Part shown: positions 16,742 to 25,278 of the stretch, piece by piece
How the letters are laid out: each line of letters begins with the position of its first letter
Position numbering within the stretch: position 1 is the stretch's first letter
DNA from: Nonomuraea turcica
Lineage (GTDB): Bacteria > Actinomycetota > Actinomycetes > Streptosporangiales > Streptosporangiaceae
DNA: 64,000 nt
Direction of reading: 5' to 3'
NCBI RefSeq assembly: GCF_030718205.1
Contig: NZ_JAUZQF010000037.1
Location: forward strand, 1-64,000
Notes under the pieces: model-generated
Databases searched by the model: none
What the model was told of the DNA's origin: nothing
What the model saw: only the letters and a program-made list of their open reading frames with translations
Program-made: the position numbers and the translations under genes

Positions 16742-16977
16742 TGGCTAAGGGCCTGACCGCCGGCGAGCTGCGAGTGGAGGACCAGGACACCCTGGTCCAG
16801 AAGCTCAAGGAAGCCAAGGAGGAGCTGTTCAACCTCCGCTTCCAGGCGGCGACCGGTCAGTTGGAGAGCCACGGGCGGCTGCGTGCCGTCCGCCGCGAGA
16901 TCGCCCGTATCTACACCGTGATGCGCGAGCGCGAGCTCGGCATCGTCACGGTCGAGAAGGAGACGAGCGATGGCTGA
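16741..16977 (+). CDS. rpmC: 50S ribosomal protein L29
   Basis: Small helical protein at the tunnel exit, 78 residues from ATG 16741 (MAKGLTAGELRVED). A GTG directly before it at 16738 could add one Met; the ATG is preferred because it overlaps the rplP stop by one base, like other junctions here. Slightly long for the family through its C-terminus. It overlaps rpsQ by eight bases. Confidence 0.95.
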   Translation: MAKGLTAGELRVEDQDTLVQKLKEAKEELFNLRFQAATGQLESHGRLRAVRREIARIYTVMRERELGIVTVEKETSDG

Positions 16978-17260
16978 GACCGAGACCACTGAGAACACCA
17001 CCGAGAACGCGCGGCACTTCCGCAAGGTCCGCGAGGGCCTGGTCGTCAGCGACAAGATGGACAAGACCGTCGTCGTCGCCGTCGAGGACCGCGTGAAGCA
17101 CCGTCTGTACGGCAAGGTCATTCGCCGTACGACCAAGTACAAGGCACACGACGAGGCCAACGCCTGCGGCGTCGGCGACCGCGTGCTGCTCATGGAGACC
17201 CGCCCCCTCTCCGCCACCAAGCGGTGGAGGGTCGTGGAGATCCTCGAGAAGGCCAAGTAG
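16970..17260 (+). CDS. rpsQ: 30S ribosomal protein S17
   Basis: Primary 16S rRNA binder of the 30S body, 96 residues. An N-terminal Thr/Glu-rich extension of about 13 residues precedes the OB-fold (REGLVVSDKMDKTVVVAVED). The start lies inside the end of rpmC. A 190-base structured gap follows, the longest break within the S10-spc cluster. Confidence 0.97.
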   Translation: MAETETTENTTENARHFRKVREGLVVSDKMDKTVVVAVEDRVKHRLYGKVIRRTTKYKAHDEANACGVGDRVLLMETRPLSATKRWRVVEILEKAK

Positions 17261-17285
17261 GCCCTCTCGGATATACCGCGCCTCG

Positions 17286-17373
17286 TGGGGGCTCTCAGAG
17301 CCCCCATGACGGCGTCCAAGGACGCGGGACCACCTGGTCCCGCGTCGCCTGCGGTGCGGCCCTCAGCGAGGGC
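17286..17373 (+). promoter_or_regulatory. Three consecutive hairpins between rpsQ and rplN
   Basis: Stem 1 pairs tgggggct with agccccca within 17286-17306. Stem 2 is a perfect 12-base dyad, 17321-17332 with 17335-17346. Stem 3 pairs gccct (17359-17363) with agggc (17369-17373). There is no T-run. This marks the classical S10/spc operon border and may be a terminator followed by a separate rplN promoter, or an RNA processing site. Confidence 0.6.
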
Positions 17374-17450
17374 TGTGGCCGTGGGAACAAGACAACGACG
17401 GTTCCGCCAGGCTCAGAAATGAGAACCGGCGCGACTAACAGGAGTTCAAA

Positions 17451-17822
17451 GTGATCCAGCAGGAGTCGCGGCTCAAGGTCGCCGACAACACGGGCGCAAA
17501 GGAGATCCTTTGCATCCGTGTTCTCGGTGGCTCGGGCCGACGCTACGCCGGTATCGGCGACGTCATCGTCGCCACTGTCAAGGACGCGCTGCCCGGCAGC
17601 ACTGGCGTCAAGAAGGGCGACGTGGTCAAGGCCGTCATCGTCCGCACGGTCAAGGAGCGCCGCCGGCCCGACGGCTCCTACATCCGCTTCGACGAGAACG
17701 CCGCCGTCATCATCAAGGACAGCGGTGACCCTCGCGGCACTCGTATCTTCGGCCCGGTCGGTCGCGAGCTGCGTGACAAGAAGTTCATGCGGATCATCTC
17801 GCTCGCCCCGGAGGTGCTGTGA
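17451..17822 (+). CDS. rplN: 50S ribosomal protein L14
   Basis: Subunit-interface protein, 123 residues, normal length. GTG start with aggag about seven bases upstream gives MIQQESRLKVADNTGAKEIL. First gene of the spc block. Its stop TGA overlaps the ATG of rplX by one base. Confidence 0.98.
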   Translation: MIQQESRLKVADNTGAKEILCIRVLGGSGRRYAGIGDVIVATVKDALPGSTGVKKGDVVKAVIVRTVKERRRPDGSYIRFDENAAVIIKDSGDPRGTRIFGPVGRELRDKKFMRIISLAPEVL

Positions 17823-18130
17823 TGCCGAAGTCGTTGCATGTGAAGAAGGGTGACCTGGTTCAGGTCATCGCGGGCAAGGACAAGGGTGCCAAGGGCCGTG
17901 TGATCGCCGCTCTCCCGCGCGAGGACCGCGTGGTGGTCGAGGGCGTCAACATGATCAAGAAGCACGAGAAGGAGTCCAACCAGGGTCCGCGCGGCGCCAA
18001 GACGGGTGGCGTGCAGACCATGGAGGCCCCGATCCACGTCTCGAACGTGAAGAAGCTCAAGGACGACAAGCCCGCCGACAAGAAGGCCGACGAGAAGAAG
18101 GCCGACGAGAAGACGGGTGAGGACAGCTGA
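17822..18130 (+). CDS. rplX: 50S ribosomal protein L24
   Basis: Assembly-initiator protein with a KOW domain (LHVKKGDLVQVIAGKDKG), 102 residues. A GTG three bases upstream is a weaker alternative start. The C-terminal 20 residues are a Lys/Asp/Glu tail made of repeated ADKKADEK units. It shares one base with rplE. Confidence 0.97.
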   Translation: MPKSLHVKKGDLVQVIAGKDKGAKGRVIAALPREDRVVVEGVNMIKKHEKESNQGPRGAKTGGVQTMEAPIHVSNVKKLKDDKPADKKADEKKADEKTGEDS

Positions 18131-18705
18131 TGACCGCCACGACCACTGAGACCGAGCGTCCGACGCCGCGACTCAAGACGAAGTACCGCGAGGAGATCGC
18201 GCAGCAGCTTCGCGAGCAGTTCGGCATCGAGAACGTCATGCAGATCCCGGCCCTGACCAAGATCAAGGTCAACATGGGCGTCGGCGAGGCGGCTCGCGAC
18301 TCGAAGCTCATCGAGGGCGCCGTCCGTGACCTCACCGCGATCACCGGCCAGAAGCCGGCCGTGGTCCGGGCCCGCAAGTCCATCGCGCAGTTCAAGCTGC
18401 GTGAGGGCATGCCGATCGGCGCGCACGTCACGCTGCGCGGCGACCGCATGTGGGAGTTCCTGGACCGGCTGCTGGCGCTGGCGCTGCCCCGTATCCGGGA
18501 CTTCCGCGGCCTGTCGCCCAAGCAGTTCGACGGCAACGGCAACTACACCTTCGGTCTGACCGAGCAGGTCATGTTCCACGAGGTCGACCAGGACAAGGTC
18601 GACCGGCCGCGGGGCATGGACATCACGATCGTGACCACCGCGAAGAACGACGACCAGGGCCGGGCGCTGCTGAAGCTCCTCGGCTTCCCCTTCAAGGAGG
18701 CCTGA
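18130..18705 (+). CDS. rplE: 50S ribosomal protein L5
   Basis: 5S rRNA-binding protein, 191 residues, with a Thr-rich N-terminal extension of about 12 residues. Core motifs KIKVNMGVGEAARDSK and GMDITIVTTAKND are present. Coupled to rplX by a one-base overlap and followed four bases later by rpsN. Confidence 0.98.
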   Translation: MTATTTETERPTPRLKTKYREEIAQQLREQFGIENVMQIPALTKIKVNMGVGEAARDSKLIEGAVRDLTAITGQKPAVVRARKSIAQFKLREGMPIGAHVTLRGDRMWEFLDRLLALALPRIRDFRGLSPKQFDGNGNYTFGLTEQVMFHEVDQDKVDRPRGMDITIVTTAKNDDQGRALLKLLGFPFKEA

Positions 18706-18709
18706 TCCA

Positions 18710-18895
18710 ATGGCGAAGAAGTCGCTGATCGCCAAGGCGGGGCGCAAGCAGAAGTTCGAGGTCCGGGCCTACACCCGGTGCACGCGTTGTGGCCGGCCGC
18801 GCGCCGTCTACCGCAAGTTCGGGCTTTGCCGCGTGTGCTTCCGCGAGATGGCGCACCGGGGCGAACTGCCCGGCATCACCAAGTCCAGCTGGTAG
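18710..18895 (+). CDS. rpsN: 30S ribosomal protein S14 type Z, zinc-binding
   Basis: Short S14 of 61 residues with the four zinc ligands Cys24, Cys27, Cys40 and Cys43 (CTRCGRP and CRVCFRE). This C+ form is the housekeeping paralogue in actinobacteria; a zinc-independent long S14 is often encoded elsewhere under Zur control, but none is in the window. A gggggcg/cgccccc hairpin (18904-18926) follows. Confidence 0.97.
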   Translation: MAKKSLIAKAGRKQKFEVRAYTRCTRCGRPRAVYRKFGLCRVCFREMAHRGELPGITKSSW

Positions 18896-19040
18896 ATACC
18901 CTAGGGGGCGGCCCAGCGTCGCCCCCCGTATATATCAAGAAGATCAGGACGCGCTTTGCGTCCGTGACCGCGCCGAAGGTCCACCGGCAGAGCTCCGCTT
19001 GGCCGACTGGAAACCGCGGCGAGGAAGGCCACTGGCCATC

Positions 19041-19439
19041 ATGACGATGACCGACCCGATCGCAGACATGCTGACTCGTCTGCGCAATGCGAACTCGGCG
19101 TACCACGACAGCGTGTCGATGCCGTATTCGAAGATCAAGGCGCACATCGCCGAGATCCTCCAGCAGGAGGGCTACATCCAGGCCTGGACCGTCGAAGACG
19201 CCAAGGTCGGGAAGAACCTCGTGGTGGAGCTCAAGTTCGGGCCCACCCGTGAGCGGTCGCTCGCGGGCCTGCGCCGGGTTTCCAAGCCCGGTCTGCGGGT
19301 TTATGCGAAGAAGGACAACCTGCCTCGAGTCCTGGGCGGACTGGGCGTCGCGATCATCTCGACGTCCCACGGCCTCATGACCGACAAGCAGGCCGGCAAG
19401 CGTGGTGTGGGCGGGGAAGTCCTCGCCTACGTCTGGTAG
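19041..19439 (+). CDS. rpsH: 30S ribosomal protein S8
   Basis: Central-domain 16S rRNA binder, 132 residues. ATG at 19041 gives MTMTDPIADMLTRLRNANSA with gaggaagg upstream; the frame is open much further upstream but that part has no family similarity. In E. coli S8 represses the spc operon by binding near rplE; no such mimic was identified here. A 145-base gap with one hairpin separates it from rpsN. Confidence 0.97.
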   Translation: MTMTDPIADMLTRLRNANSAYHDSVSMPYSKIKAHIAEILQQEGYIQAWTVEDAKVGKNLVVELKFGPTRERSLAGLRRVSKPGLRVYAKKDNLPRVLGGLGVAIISTSHGLMTDKQAGKRGVGGEVLAYVW

Positions 19440-19455
19440 AGGGGAGGAACACAGC

Positions 19456-19998
19456 ATGTCGAGAATCGGACGGCTGCCCATCCCTGTGCCCAGTGGCGTA
19501 GACATCACGATCGACGGCCAGGATGTCCAGGTCAAGGGCCCGAAGGGCACGCTCAGTCACACGGTCGCCGAGCCCATCAAGGTGGCTCGGGACGAGGACG
19601 GCTCCATCGCCGTCACCCGGCCCAACGACGAGAACAAGGTGCGTGCGCTGCACGGCCTGTCCAGGACGCTGATCGCCAACATGGTGCAGGGCGTCACCCA
19701 GGGCTACTCGAAGTCCCTGGAGATCGTCGGCGTCGGTTACCGCGTTCAGGCCAAGGGCCCGTCGCAGCTGGAGTTCTCGCTGGGCTTCAGTCACCCGGTC
19801 ATCGTCGACGCCCCTGAGGGCGTCTCCTTCCGCGTCGAGAAGCCCACCGTGTTCCACGTGGACGGCATCGACAAGCAGAAGGTCGGCGAGGTCGCGGCCA
19901 ACATCCGAAAGTTGCGCAAGCCTGACCCGTATAAGGGCAAGGGCGTGCGTTACCAGGGCGAACAGATCCGCCGCAAGGTCGGAAAGGCTGGTAAGTAG
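19456..19998 (+). CDS. rplF: 50S ribosomal protein L6
   Basis: Large-subunit protein near the sarcin-ricin loop, 180 residues. ATG at 19456 with ggggagg upstream gives MSRIGRLPIPVPSGVD. C-terminal signature PDPYKGKGVRYQGEQIRRKV is intact. Two bases separate it from rplR. Confidence 0.98.
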   Translation: MSRIGRLPIPVPSGVDITIDGQDVQVKGPKGTLSHTVAEPIKVARDEDGSIAVTRPNDENKVRALHGLSRTLIANMVQGVTQGYSKSLEIVGVGYRVQAKGPSQLEFSLGFSHPVIVDAPEGVSFRVEKPTVFHVDGIDKQKVGEVAANIRKLRKPDPYKGKGVRYQGEQIRRKVGKAGK

Positions 19999-20000
19999 GC

Positions 20001-20384
20001 ATGGCTCCGAAGACTGCGTTCAGCAAGCACACGGCTGCCCGCACCGTCTCGCGGGCCCGCCGTCACCGCCGCGTCCGCAAGAACGTCGTCGGCACGACCG
20101 CGCGTCCGCGCCTGGTCGTCAACCGTTCGACCCGTCACATGTTCGTCCAGATCGTGGACGACACCGTCGGCCACACGCTGGTGAGCGCGTCCACTATGGA
20201 CCCCTCGCTGCGCGGGTTGGAGGCGGACAAGACGGAGAAGGCCAAGAAGGTCGGCGAGCTCCTCGCTCAGCGGGCCAAGGAAGCCGGGATCACGGCGGTC
20301 GTCTTCGACCGCGGTGGCAACCGCTACGCCGGTCGCATCGCGGCCCTGGCGGACAGCGCCCGCGAAGGCGGGCTCGAATTCTGA
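20001..20384 (+). CDS. rplR: 50S ribosomal protein L18
   Basis: 5S rRNA-binding protein, 127 residues, basic N-terminus SRARRHRRVRKNVVGT and C-terminal FDRGGNRYAGRIAALADSAR. It starts two bases after rplF. A 25-base spacer leads to rpsE. Confidence 0.98.
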   Translation: MAPKTAFSKHTAARTVSRARRHRRVRKNVVGTTARPRLVVNRSTRHMFVQIVDDTVGHTLVSASTMDPSLRGLEADKTEKAKKVGELLAQRAKEAGITAVVFDRGGNRYAGRIAALADSAREGGLEF

Positions 20385-20409
20385 TGGCAACTGAGATGAG
20401 GAACCACTG

Positions 20410-21039
20410 ATGGCTGCAGCTCCGCGTCGCGGTGGCGGCACCGGTGGCGAGCGGCGGGACCGTCGTGACGATCGCCGCGGTGGCGCCGCCGACAAGGGCG
20501 TCTCGTACATCGAGCGCGTAGTGAAGATCAACCGAGTGGCCAAGGTCGTGAAGGGTGGTCGTCGCTTCAGCTTCACCGCCCTCGTCGTCGTCGGTGACGG
20601 CAACGGCCTGGTCGGCGTCGGCTATGGCAAGGCCAAGGAAGTCCCCGCGGCCATCGCCAAGGGCGTCGAGGAAGCGAAGAAGCACTTCTTCAAGGTGCCC
20701 CGCATCCAGGGCACCATCCCGCACACCGTGCAGGGCGAGGAGGCGGCCGGCGTCGTCTTCCTGCGTCCGGCCTCGGCCGGTACCGGCGTCATCGCCGGTG
20801 GCCCGGTGCGTGCGGTGCTGGAGTGCGCGGGCATCCACGACGTGTTGTCCAAGTCGCTCGGCTCGGACAACCCGATCAACATCGTGCACGCCACTGTGGC
20901 GGCTCTGAAGGGCCTTTCCCGGCCCGAGGAGATCGCCGCCCGCCGTGGCCTGCCGATCGAGGACGTGGCTCCGGCCCGGATGCTCAAGGCTCAGCGCGAG
21001 GGCATCGCGGAGGCCGCGGCCGCCAAGGCGGTGAGCTAG
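20410..21039 (+). CDS. rpsE: 30S ribosomal protein S5
   Basis: 30S protein affecting decoding fidelity, 209 residues. A roughly 35-residue Arg/Gly/Asp-rich N-terminal extension (with RRDRRDDRRGG) precedes the double-stranded-RNA-binding domain. Core GYGKAKEVPAAIAKGVEEAK is intact. Two bases before rpmD. Confidence 0.97.
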   Translation: MAAAPRRGGGTGGERRDRRDDRRGGAADKGVSYIERVVKINRVAKVVKGGRRFSFTALVVVGDGNGLVGVGYGKAKEVPAAIAKGVEEAKKHFFKVPRIQGTIPHTVQGEEAAGVVFLRPASAGTGVIAGGPVRAVLECAGIHDVLSKSLGSDNPINIVHATVAALKGLSRPEEIAARRGLPIEDVAPARMLKAQREGIAEAAAAKAVS

Positions 21040-21041
21040 TC

Positions 21042-21224
21042 ATGGCACGCCTGAAGATCACTCAGGTTCGCTCGAAGATCGGTGGCAAGCAGAACCAGCG
21101 TGACTCGCTGCGTTCGCTTGGCCTGAAGCGAATCGGCGATGTCGTCGTCAAGGAGGACCGGCCCGAGATTCGCGGGATGGTCTCCGTGGTGACGCACCTC
21201 GTCGAGGTGGAAGAGGTCGACTAG
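21042..21224 (+). CDS. rpmD: 50S ribosomal protein L30
   Basis: 60 residues, MARLKITQVRSKIGGKQNQR, standard for the short bacterial L30. Start chosen at ATG 21042, two bases after rpsE; the frame is open upstream inside rpsE but without similarity. Two bases before rplO. Confidence 0.97.
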   Translation: MARLKITQVRSKIGGKQNQRDSLRSLGLKRIGDVVVKEDRPEIRGMVSVVTHLVEVEEVD

Positions 21225-21226
21225 TC

Positions 21227-21682
21227 ATGACTGACAAGGCTCCGCTCAAGATTCACGACTTGCGTCCTGCTCCCGGCGCCAACAAGGCCAAGATCCGCAA
21301 GGGTCGTGGCGAGGCGTCGAAGGGCAAGACGGCCGGTCGCGGCACCAAGGGCAGCCACGCCCGTACGACGGTTCCCCTCGGTTTCGAGGGTGGCCAGGTG
21401 CCGCTGCAGAGGCGTCTGCCGAAGCTCAAGGGCTTCTCCAACGCCATGTTCAAGACGACCTACCAGGTCGTCAACCTTGACAGGCTCGGCGAGCTGTTCC
21501 CCGAGGGTGGCGACGTCACCGTCGAGACGCTGGTCGCCAAGGGTGCTGTTCGCAAGAACCAGCTCGTCAAGGTCCTCGGCACCGGCGAGATCTCCGTCGC
21601 GGTGAACGTGCAGGCTCACGCCTTCTCGGCCGCCGCGAAGGAGAAGATCGCCGCCGCAGGTGGCTCCGTTACCGAGCTGTAG
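21227..21682 (+). CDS. rplO: 50S ribosomal protein L15
   Basis: Late-assembly protein, 151 residues. The Gly/Arg/Lys-rich N-terminal part RKGRGEASKGKTAGRGTKG is the family hallmark. Last ribosomal protein before secY; a hairpin lies in the 172-base gap that follows. Confidence 0.98.
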   Translation: MTDKAPLKIHDLRPAPGANKAKIRKGRGEASKGKTAGRGTKGSHARTTVPLGFEGGQVPLQRRLPKLKGFSNAMFKTTYQVVNLDRLGELFPEGGDVTVETLVAKGAVRKNQLVKVLGTGEISVAVNVQAHAFSAAAKEKIAAAGGSVTEL

Positions 21683-21696
21683 CAACGCTATGACGA

Positions 21697-21729
21697 GGCG
21701 TGGGGGTTCTGACAATGGGCCCCCACGCC
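21697..21729 (+). terminator. Hairpin between rplO and secY
   Basis: Perfect ten-base arms ggcgtggggg (21697-21706) and cccccacgcc (21720-21729) with a 13-base loop, starting 15 bases after the rplO stop. No T-run. A TTGACA hexamer follows at 21776-21781 but no good -10 lies at 16-18 bases, so a separate secY promoter remains unproven. Confidence 0.6.
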
Positions 21730-21854
21730 CGTAGTGCGTTAGAGTTCGCAGACGGCAGGCTTCTGTCCGGCTCGTTTGACAATGAGACTCAGATGGCAGA
21801 TCCCCGCACCATCGCCGCATACTCACATCGCCTTATAGGCGCGCAGGAGGGACC

Positions 21855-23162
21855 GTGCTGACCGCGTTTACCCGGGCGTTCCGGACGCCGGACCTGCGCA
21901 AGAAGTTGCTCTTCACCTTGGGCATCATCGCGCTTTTCCGTCTCGGCTCGGTTCTTCCGACTCCGGGAGTTCACGTACAGAATCTGGCGGCCTGTTTCAA
22001 CCAGGCGCGCGCTGATCAAGACACCGGCAACATCTACGGGATGGTGCAGCTGTTCAGCGGCGGCGCCCTCCTGAAACTTTCAGTGTTCGCGCTCGGCATC
22101 ATGCCGTACATCACCGCGAGCATCATTCTCCAGCTGCTCGTCGTCGTGATCCCGCGCCTCGAGGCACTGAAGAAGGAAGGCCAGTCCGGCCAGACCAAGA
22201 TCACGCAGTATACGCGTTATCTGACCATCGGACTCGCGGTCCTGCAGTCCACGGCGTTCATCGCGCTGGCCCGCACCGGCCAGCTCTTCCCGAACTGCCA
22301 GCAGGACGTCCTGCTCAACCCCGACAACATCTTCGGCATCGTCACGATGGTGGTCATCATGACGGCCGGCACGTCCGTCATCATGTGGCTGGGCGAGCTG
22401 ATCACCGACCGGGGCGTCGGCAACGGCATGTCCATTCTGATCTTCACCCAGATCGTCGCGGTCTTCCCGTCCGAGCTGGCCAACATCTTCCAGGCCAACA
22501 AGTTCACCTTCGCGGTGGTCATGGTGGTCGGCGTCTTCATGATCGCCGCGGTGGTCTTCGTCGAGCAGGGGCAGCGGCGCATCCCGGTTCAATACGCCAA
22601 GCGGATGGTCGGCCGCAGGATGTACGGGGGCACGTCCACCTACATCCCGCTCAAGGTCAACCAGGCCGGCATCATCCCGGTCATCTTCGCCTCTTCGCTG
22701 CTCTACCTGCCGCAACTCGTCACGTCGCTCTTCCAGACCAGCGACAACGTGGTGATCCGGTGGATCTCTCAGAACCTGGCCACGGGCGACACCCCGATCT
22801 ACATGGCCACGTTCTTCCTGCTGATCATCTTCTTCACGTACTTCTACGTGTCCATTACGTTCAACCCCGCTGAAGTCGCCGACAACATGAAGAAGTACGG
22901 TGGTTTCATTCCGGGCATCCGCCCCGGCCGGCCGACGGCTGAATACCTGAACTTCGTGCTCACCCGTCTGACCACGCCGGGCGCGATCTATCTGGGTCTG
23001 ATCTCCATGGTCCCGATCGTCGCGCTGGCGATCGCCGGTGCGAGCCAGAACTTCCCGTTCGGAGGGACGAGCATTCTGATCATGGTAGGCGTCGGTCTGG
23101 ACACGGTTAAGCAGGTCGAGAGTCAGCTGCAGCAGCGTAATTACGAAGGCTTCCTGCGGTAG
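21855..23162 (+). CDS. secY: Sec translocase channel subunit SecY
   Basis: Protein-conducting channel of the plasma membrane, 435 residues with ten predicted membrane helices. GTG start with gcaggagg upstream. Hallmarks include KLSVFALGIMPYITASIILQ at the second helix and a cytosolic loop with PVQYAKRMVGRRMYGG before the plug-side loops. adk begins on the base after its stop codon. Confidence 0.98.
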   Translation: MLTAFTRAFRTPDLRKKLLFTLGIIALFRLGSVLPTPGVHVQNLAACFNQARADQDTGNIYGMVQLFSGGALLKLSVFALGIMPYITASIILQLLVVVIPRLEALKKEGQSGQTKITQYTRYLTIGLAVLQSTAFIALARTGQLFPNCQQDVLLNPDNIFGIVTMVVIMTAGTSVIMWLGELITDRGVGNGMSILIFTQIVAVFPSELANIFQANKFTFAVVMVVGVFMIAAVVFVEQGQRRIPVQYAKRMVGRRMYGGTSTYIPLKVNQAGIIPVIFASSLLYLPQLVTSLFQTSDNVVIRWISQNLATGDTPIYMATFFLLIIFFTYFYVSITFNPAEVADNMKKYGGFIPGIRPGRPTAEYLNFVLTRLTTPGAIYLGLISMVPIVALAIAGASQNFPFGGTSILIMVGVGLDTVKQVESQLQQRNYEGFLR

Positions 23163-23813
23163 ATGCGTCTCGTTCTGGTCGGGCCCCCCGGAGCGGGTAA
23201 GGGGACACAGGCCCAGTACATCGCCTCGAACCTGTCCATCCCGAAGATCTCGACAGGTGACATCTTCCGTGCCAACGTCTCGGGTGGCACGGATCTTGGC
23301 AGGCTGGCCAAGACATATATGGACCGTGGTGACCTGGTGCCCGATGAGGTCACCATCGCCATGGTCCGTGACCGCCTCTCGGAGCCGGACGCGCAGGACG
23401 GTTTCCTGCTCGACGGCTTCCCGCGCAACGTCGCGCAGGCCGAGATCCTGCGCGACATGCTCAAGGACTGGGGCCAGGCGCTGGACCTCGTCCTTGAGCT
23501 CGTCGTGGATGACGACGAGGTGGTCAGGCGGCTGGCCGGCCGGCGCACGTGCAGCCAGTGCGGCCGCATCTGGCACGTCGAGTTCGATGACAAGAAGGAC
23601 GACAGGTGCGACGCGTGCGGGGGCGCGTTGTTCCAGCGGGACGACGACAAGGAGGAGACCGTCCGGCATCGCCTGGAGGTCTACCAGGAGCAGACGGCGC
23701 CGCTGGTCTCCTACTACGCCGACGAGGGCATCCTCGTGGGAGTCGACGCGACCGGACCGGTCGAAGAGGTCACCCAGCGAGCCATGGAGGCGATCCGCCC
23801 GTTCATGGGCTAG
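23163..23813 (+). CDS. adk: Adenylate kinase with zinc lid
   Basis: Interconverts ATP + AMP and 2 ADP in the cytosol, 216 residues, long-lid type. P-loop GPPGAGKGTQ at residues 7-16. The lid carries Cys130, Cys133, Cys149 and Cys152, a four-cysteine zinc site; many actinobacterial enzymes have a short lid or lack this ligand set. Its ATG directly abuts the secY stop with no binding site of its own outside secY, so it probably depends on translational coupling. Confidence 0.98.
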   Translation: MRLVLVGPPGAGKGTQAQYIASNLSIPKISTGDIFRANVSGGTDLGRLAKTYMDRGDLVPDEVTIAMVRDRLSEPDAQDGFLLDGFPRNVAQAEILRDMLKDWGQALDLVLELVVDDDEVVRRLAGRRTCSQCGRIWHVEFDDKKDDRCDACGGALFQRDDDKEETVRHRLEVYQEQTAPLVSYYADEGILVGVDATGPVEEVTQRAMEAIRPFMG

Positions 23814-23834
23814 CTGCGGCGGCACCGATCTGCG

Positions 23835-23862
23835 GAGGTGGCACGGGTTTCCGTGCCACCTC
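23835..23862 (+). terminator. Hairpin after adk
   Basis: Perfect 12-base arms gaggtggcacgg (23835-23846) and ccgtgccacctc (23851-23862) around the loop gttt. A smaller tggggg/ccccca stem (23873-23891) follows just before map. Probable partial terminator or processing site. Confidence 0.65.
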
Positions 23863-23922
23863 GCGGCTATTGTGGGGGAATTGGGCCCCCAGGTGGCCCG
23901 TTGAGACCCAGGGGGGCAGAAC

Positions 23923-24732
23923 ATGTTCAAGAGGAACCGCCACGGAATCCAGATCAAGTCACCGCAGCAGCTCGAGAAGATGCGGGCGGCGGGGCTGGTG
24001 GTCGGGCGCACGCTCGACCTGCTGAAGCGCTCGGTCGAACCCGGCATGACGCCGCTGGACCTGGACTCCATCGCCGAGAAGGCGATCAGGGGCGAGGGCG
24101 CGATCCCGTCGTTCAAGGGTTACCAGGGCTTTCCGGCGACGATCTGCGCGTCGGTGAACGACGAGGTGGTGCACGGCATCCCGACGAACGCCCGCCACCT
24201 GCAGGAGGGCGACATCATCTCGATCGACTGCGGCGCCATCCTCGACGGCTGGCATGGCGACTCGGCGGTCACGGTCGCGGTCGGCGAAGTGGATCCCAAG
24301 CTCACGGAGCTGATGCGGGTCACGGAAGAGTCCATGTGGCGCGGCATCGCGGCGCTGCGGCCCGGCCGCCACCTGTCCGACATCGGCCACGAGATCGAGC
24401 GGTACGTCAGGTCGCAAGGCCGGTTCGGCATCCCTCAGGAGTACGGCGGCCACGGCATCGGCACCGAGATGCACATGGACCCCTGGATCGCCAACCACGG
24501 CCGGCCGGGGCGGGGCCCGGTGCTGGAGGAGGGCATGTGCCTGGCCATCGAGCCGATGGTCAACCTGGGCACGGAGCGCACGCGCGTGCTGGCCGACGAC
24601 TGGACCGTGGTAACGATCGACGGCAAGGCCTCCGCACACTTCGAACACAGCGTTGCCGTGACACATAATGGTCCTTGGGTGCTAACCGCCCTGGACGGGG
24701 GCAAGGAGCGCCTCACTCAATTGCAGACCTAG
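23923..24732 (+). CDS. map: Methionine aminopeptidase, type I
   Basis: Removes the initiator methionine from nascent proteins; 269 residues. Metal ligands are Asp102, Asp113, His177, Glu210 and Glu241, with the substrate His84. All five ligands are intact, as are GGHGIGTEMHMDP and CLAIEPMVNLG. It lies 109 bases after adk, separated by hairpins, so it may have its own promoter. Confidence 0.97.
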   Translation: MFKRNRHGIQIKSPQQLEKMRAAGLVVGRTLDLLKRSVEPGMTPLDLDSIAEKAIRGEGAIPSFKGYQGFPATICASVNDEVVHGIPTNARHLQEGDIISIDCGAILDGWHGDSAVTVAVGEVDPKLTELMRVTEESMWRGIAALRPGRHLSDIGHEIERYVRSQGRFGIPQEYGGHGIGTEMHMDPWIANHGRPGRGPVLEEGMCLAIEPMVNLGTERTRVLADDWTVVTIDGKASAHFEHSVAVTHNGPWVLTALDGGKERLTQLQT

Positions 24733-24747
24733 CCGGGAGTGGGCGGG

Positions 24748-25176
24748 ATGGCGAACAGCCCCGAAATGCGAGCATCCGACTCCGACCGCGACCGGGTGGC
24801 AGCCATCCTTCGCGAGCACACCGCGCAGGGTCGCATCACGATGGAGGAGTTCAACGAGCGGCTCGAAGACCTCTACAAGAGCAAGACCTACGGTGAGCTC
24901 GCCAAGCTGACGGCCGACCTGCCCGACGTGGACCTGCGCAACCGGCCCGCCAAGACGGCCAAGGCCATCGAGAGCAAAGACGGCATGCATTCGGGCATGA
25001 AGGCGGCGTGGGGCGCCTGGGCCATGGCCAGCGGGATCAACTGGGTCATCTGGCTGATCGTCAGCCTGTCGTCGGATGGCGGGGTCTATCCGTGGCCGTT
25101 GTGGGTGATGGGGCCGTGGGGCGTGATTTTGCTGGTGAGCACCATTTTCGGCAGCAATCAGCCGAAGAAAAAGTAG
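24748..25176 (+). CDS. DUF1707 (SHOCT-like) membrane protein
   Basis: About 142 residues. The N-terminal 55 residues fit the DUF1707 pattern (MRASDSDRDRVAAILREHTA, then GRITMEEFNERL), a short helical module common in actinobacteria and usually fused to membrane segments. The C-terminal half has two hydrophobic helices around AWAMASGINWVIWLIVSLSS and a Trp/Pro-rich second helix, then a Lys tail. The ATG at 24748 is preferred because ggag lies about nine bases upstream; a GTG at 24739 would add three residues. It follows map by 15 bases and may be co-transcribed. Biochemical role unknown. Confidence 0.85.
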   Translation: MANSPEMRASDSDRDRVAAILREHTAQGRITMEEFNERLEDLYKSKTYGELAKLTADLPDVDLRNRPAKTAKAIESKDGMHSGMKAAWGAWAMASGINWVIWLIVSLSSDGGVYPWPLWVMGPWGVILLVSTIFGSNQPKKK

Positions 25177-25278
25177 GACTTTGTGCATTAGTGCACTGTG
25201 TGGATTCGTGCGCAGAACGGATAAGCGCGACTTCCTAACGTGAGCGGTGTCGGGAACACGACTCACGGAGGAAATCAC

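Noticed and set aside
21776..21804. TTGACA at 21776 as a secY promoter
   Set aside because: No acceptable -10 box at 16-18 bases; kept only as a remark in the terminator entry.
22080..24116. 678-codon minus-strand frame opposite secY, adk and map
   Set aside because: Runs antisense through three certain genes, with composition of a shadow frame (Asp/Glu/His/Arg-rich).
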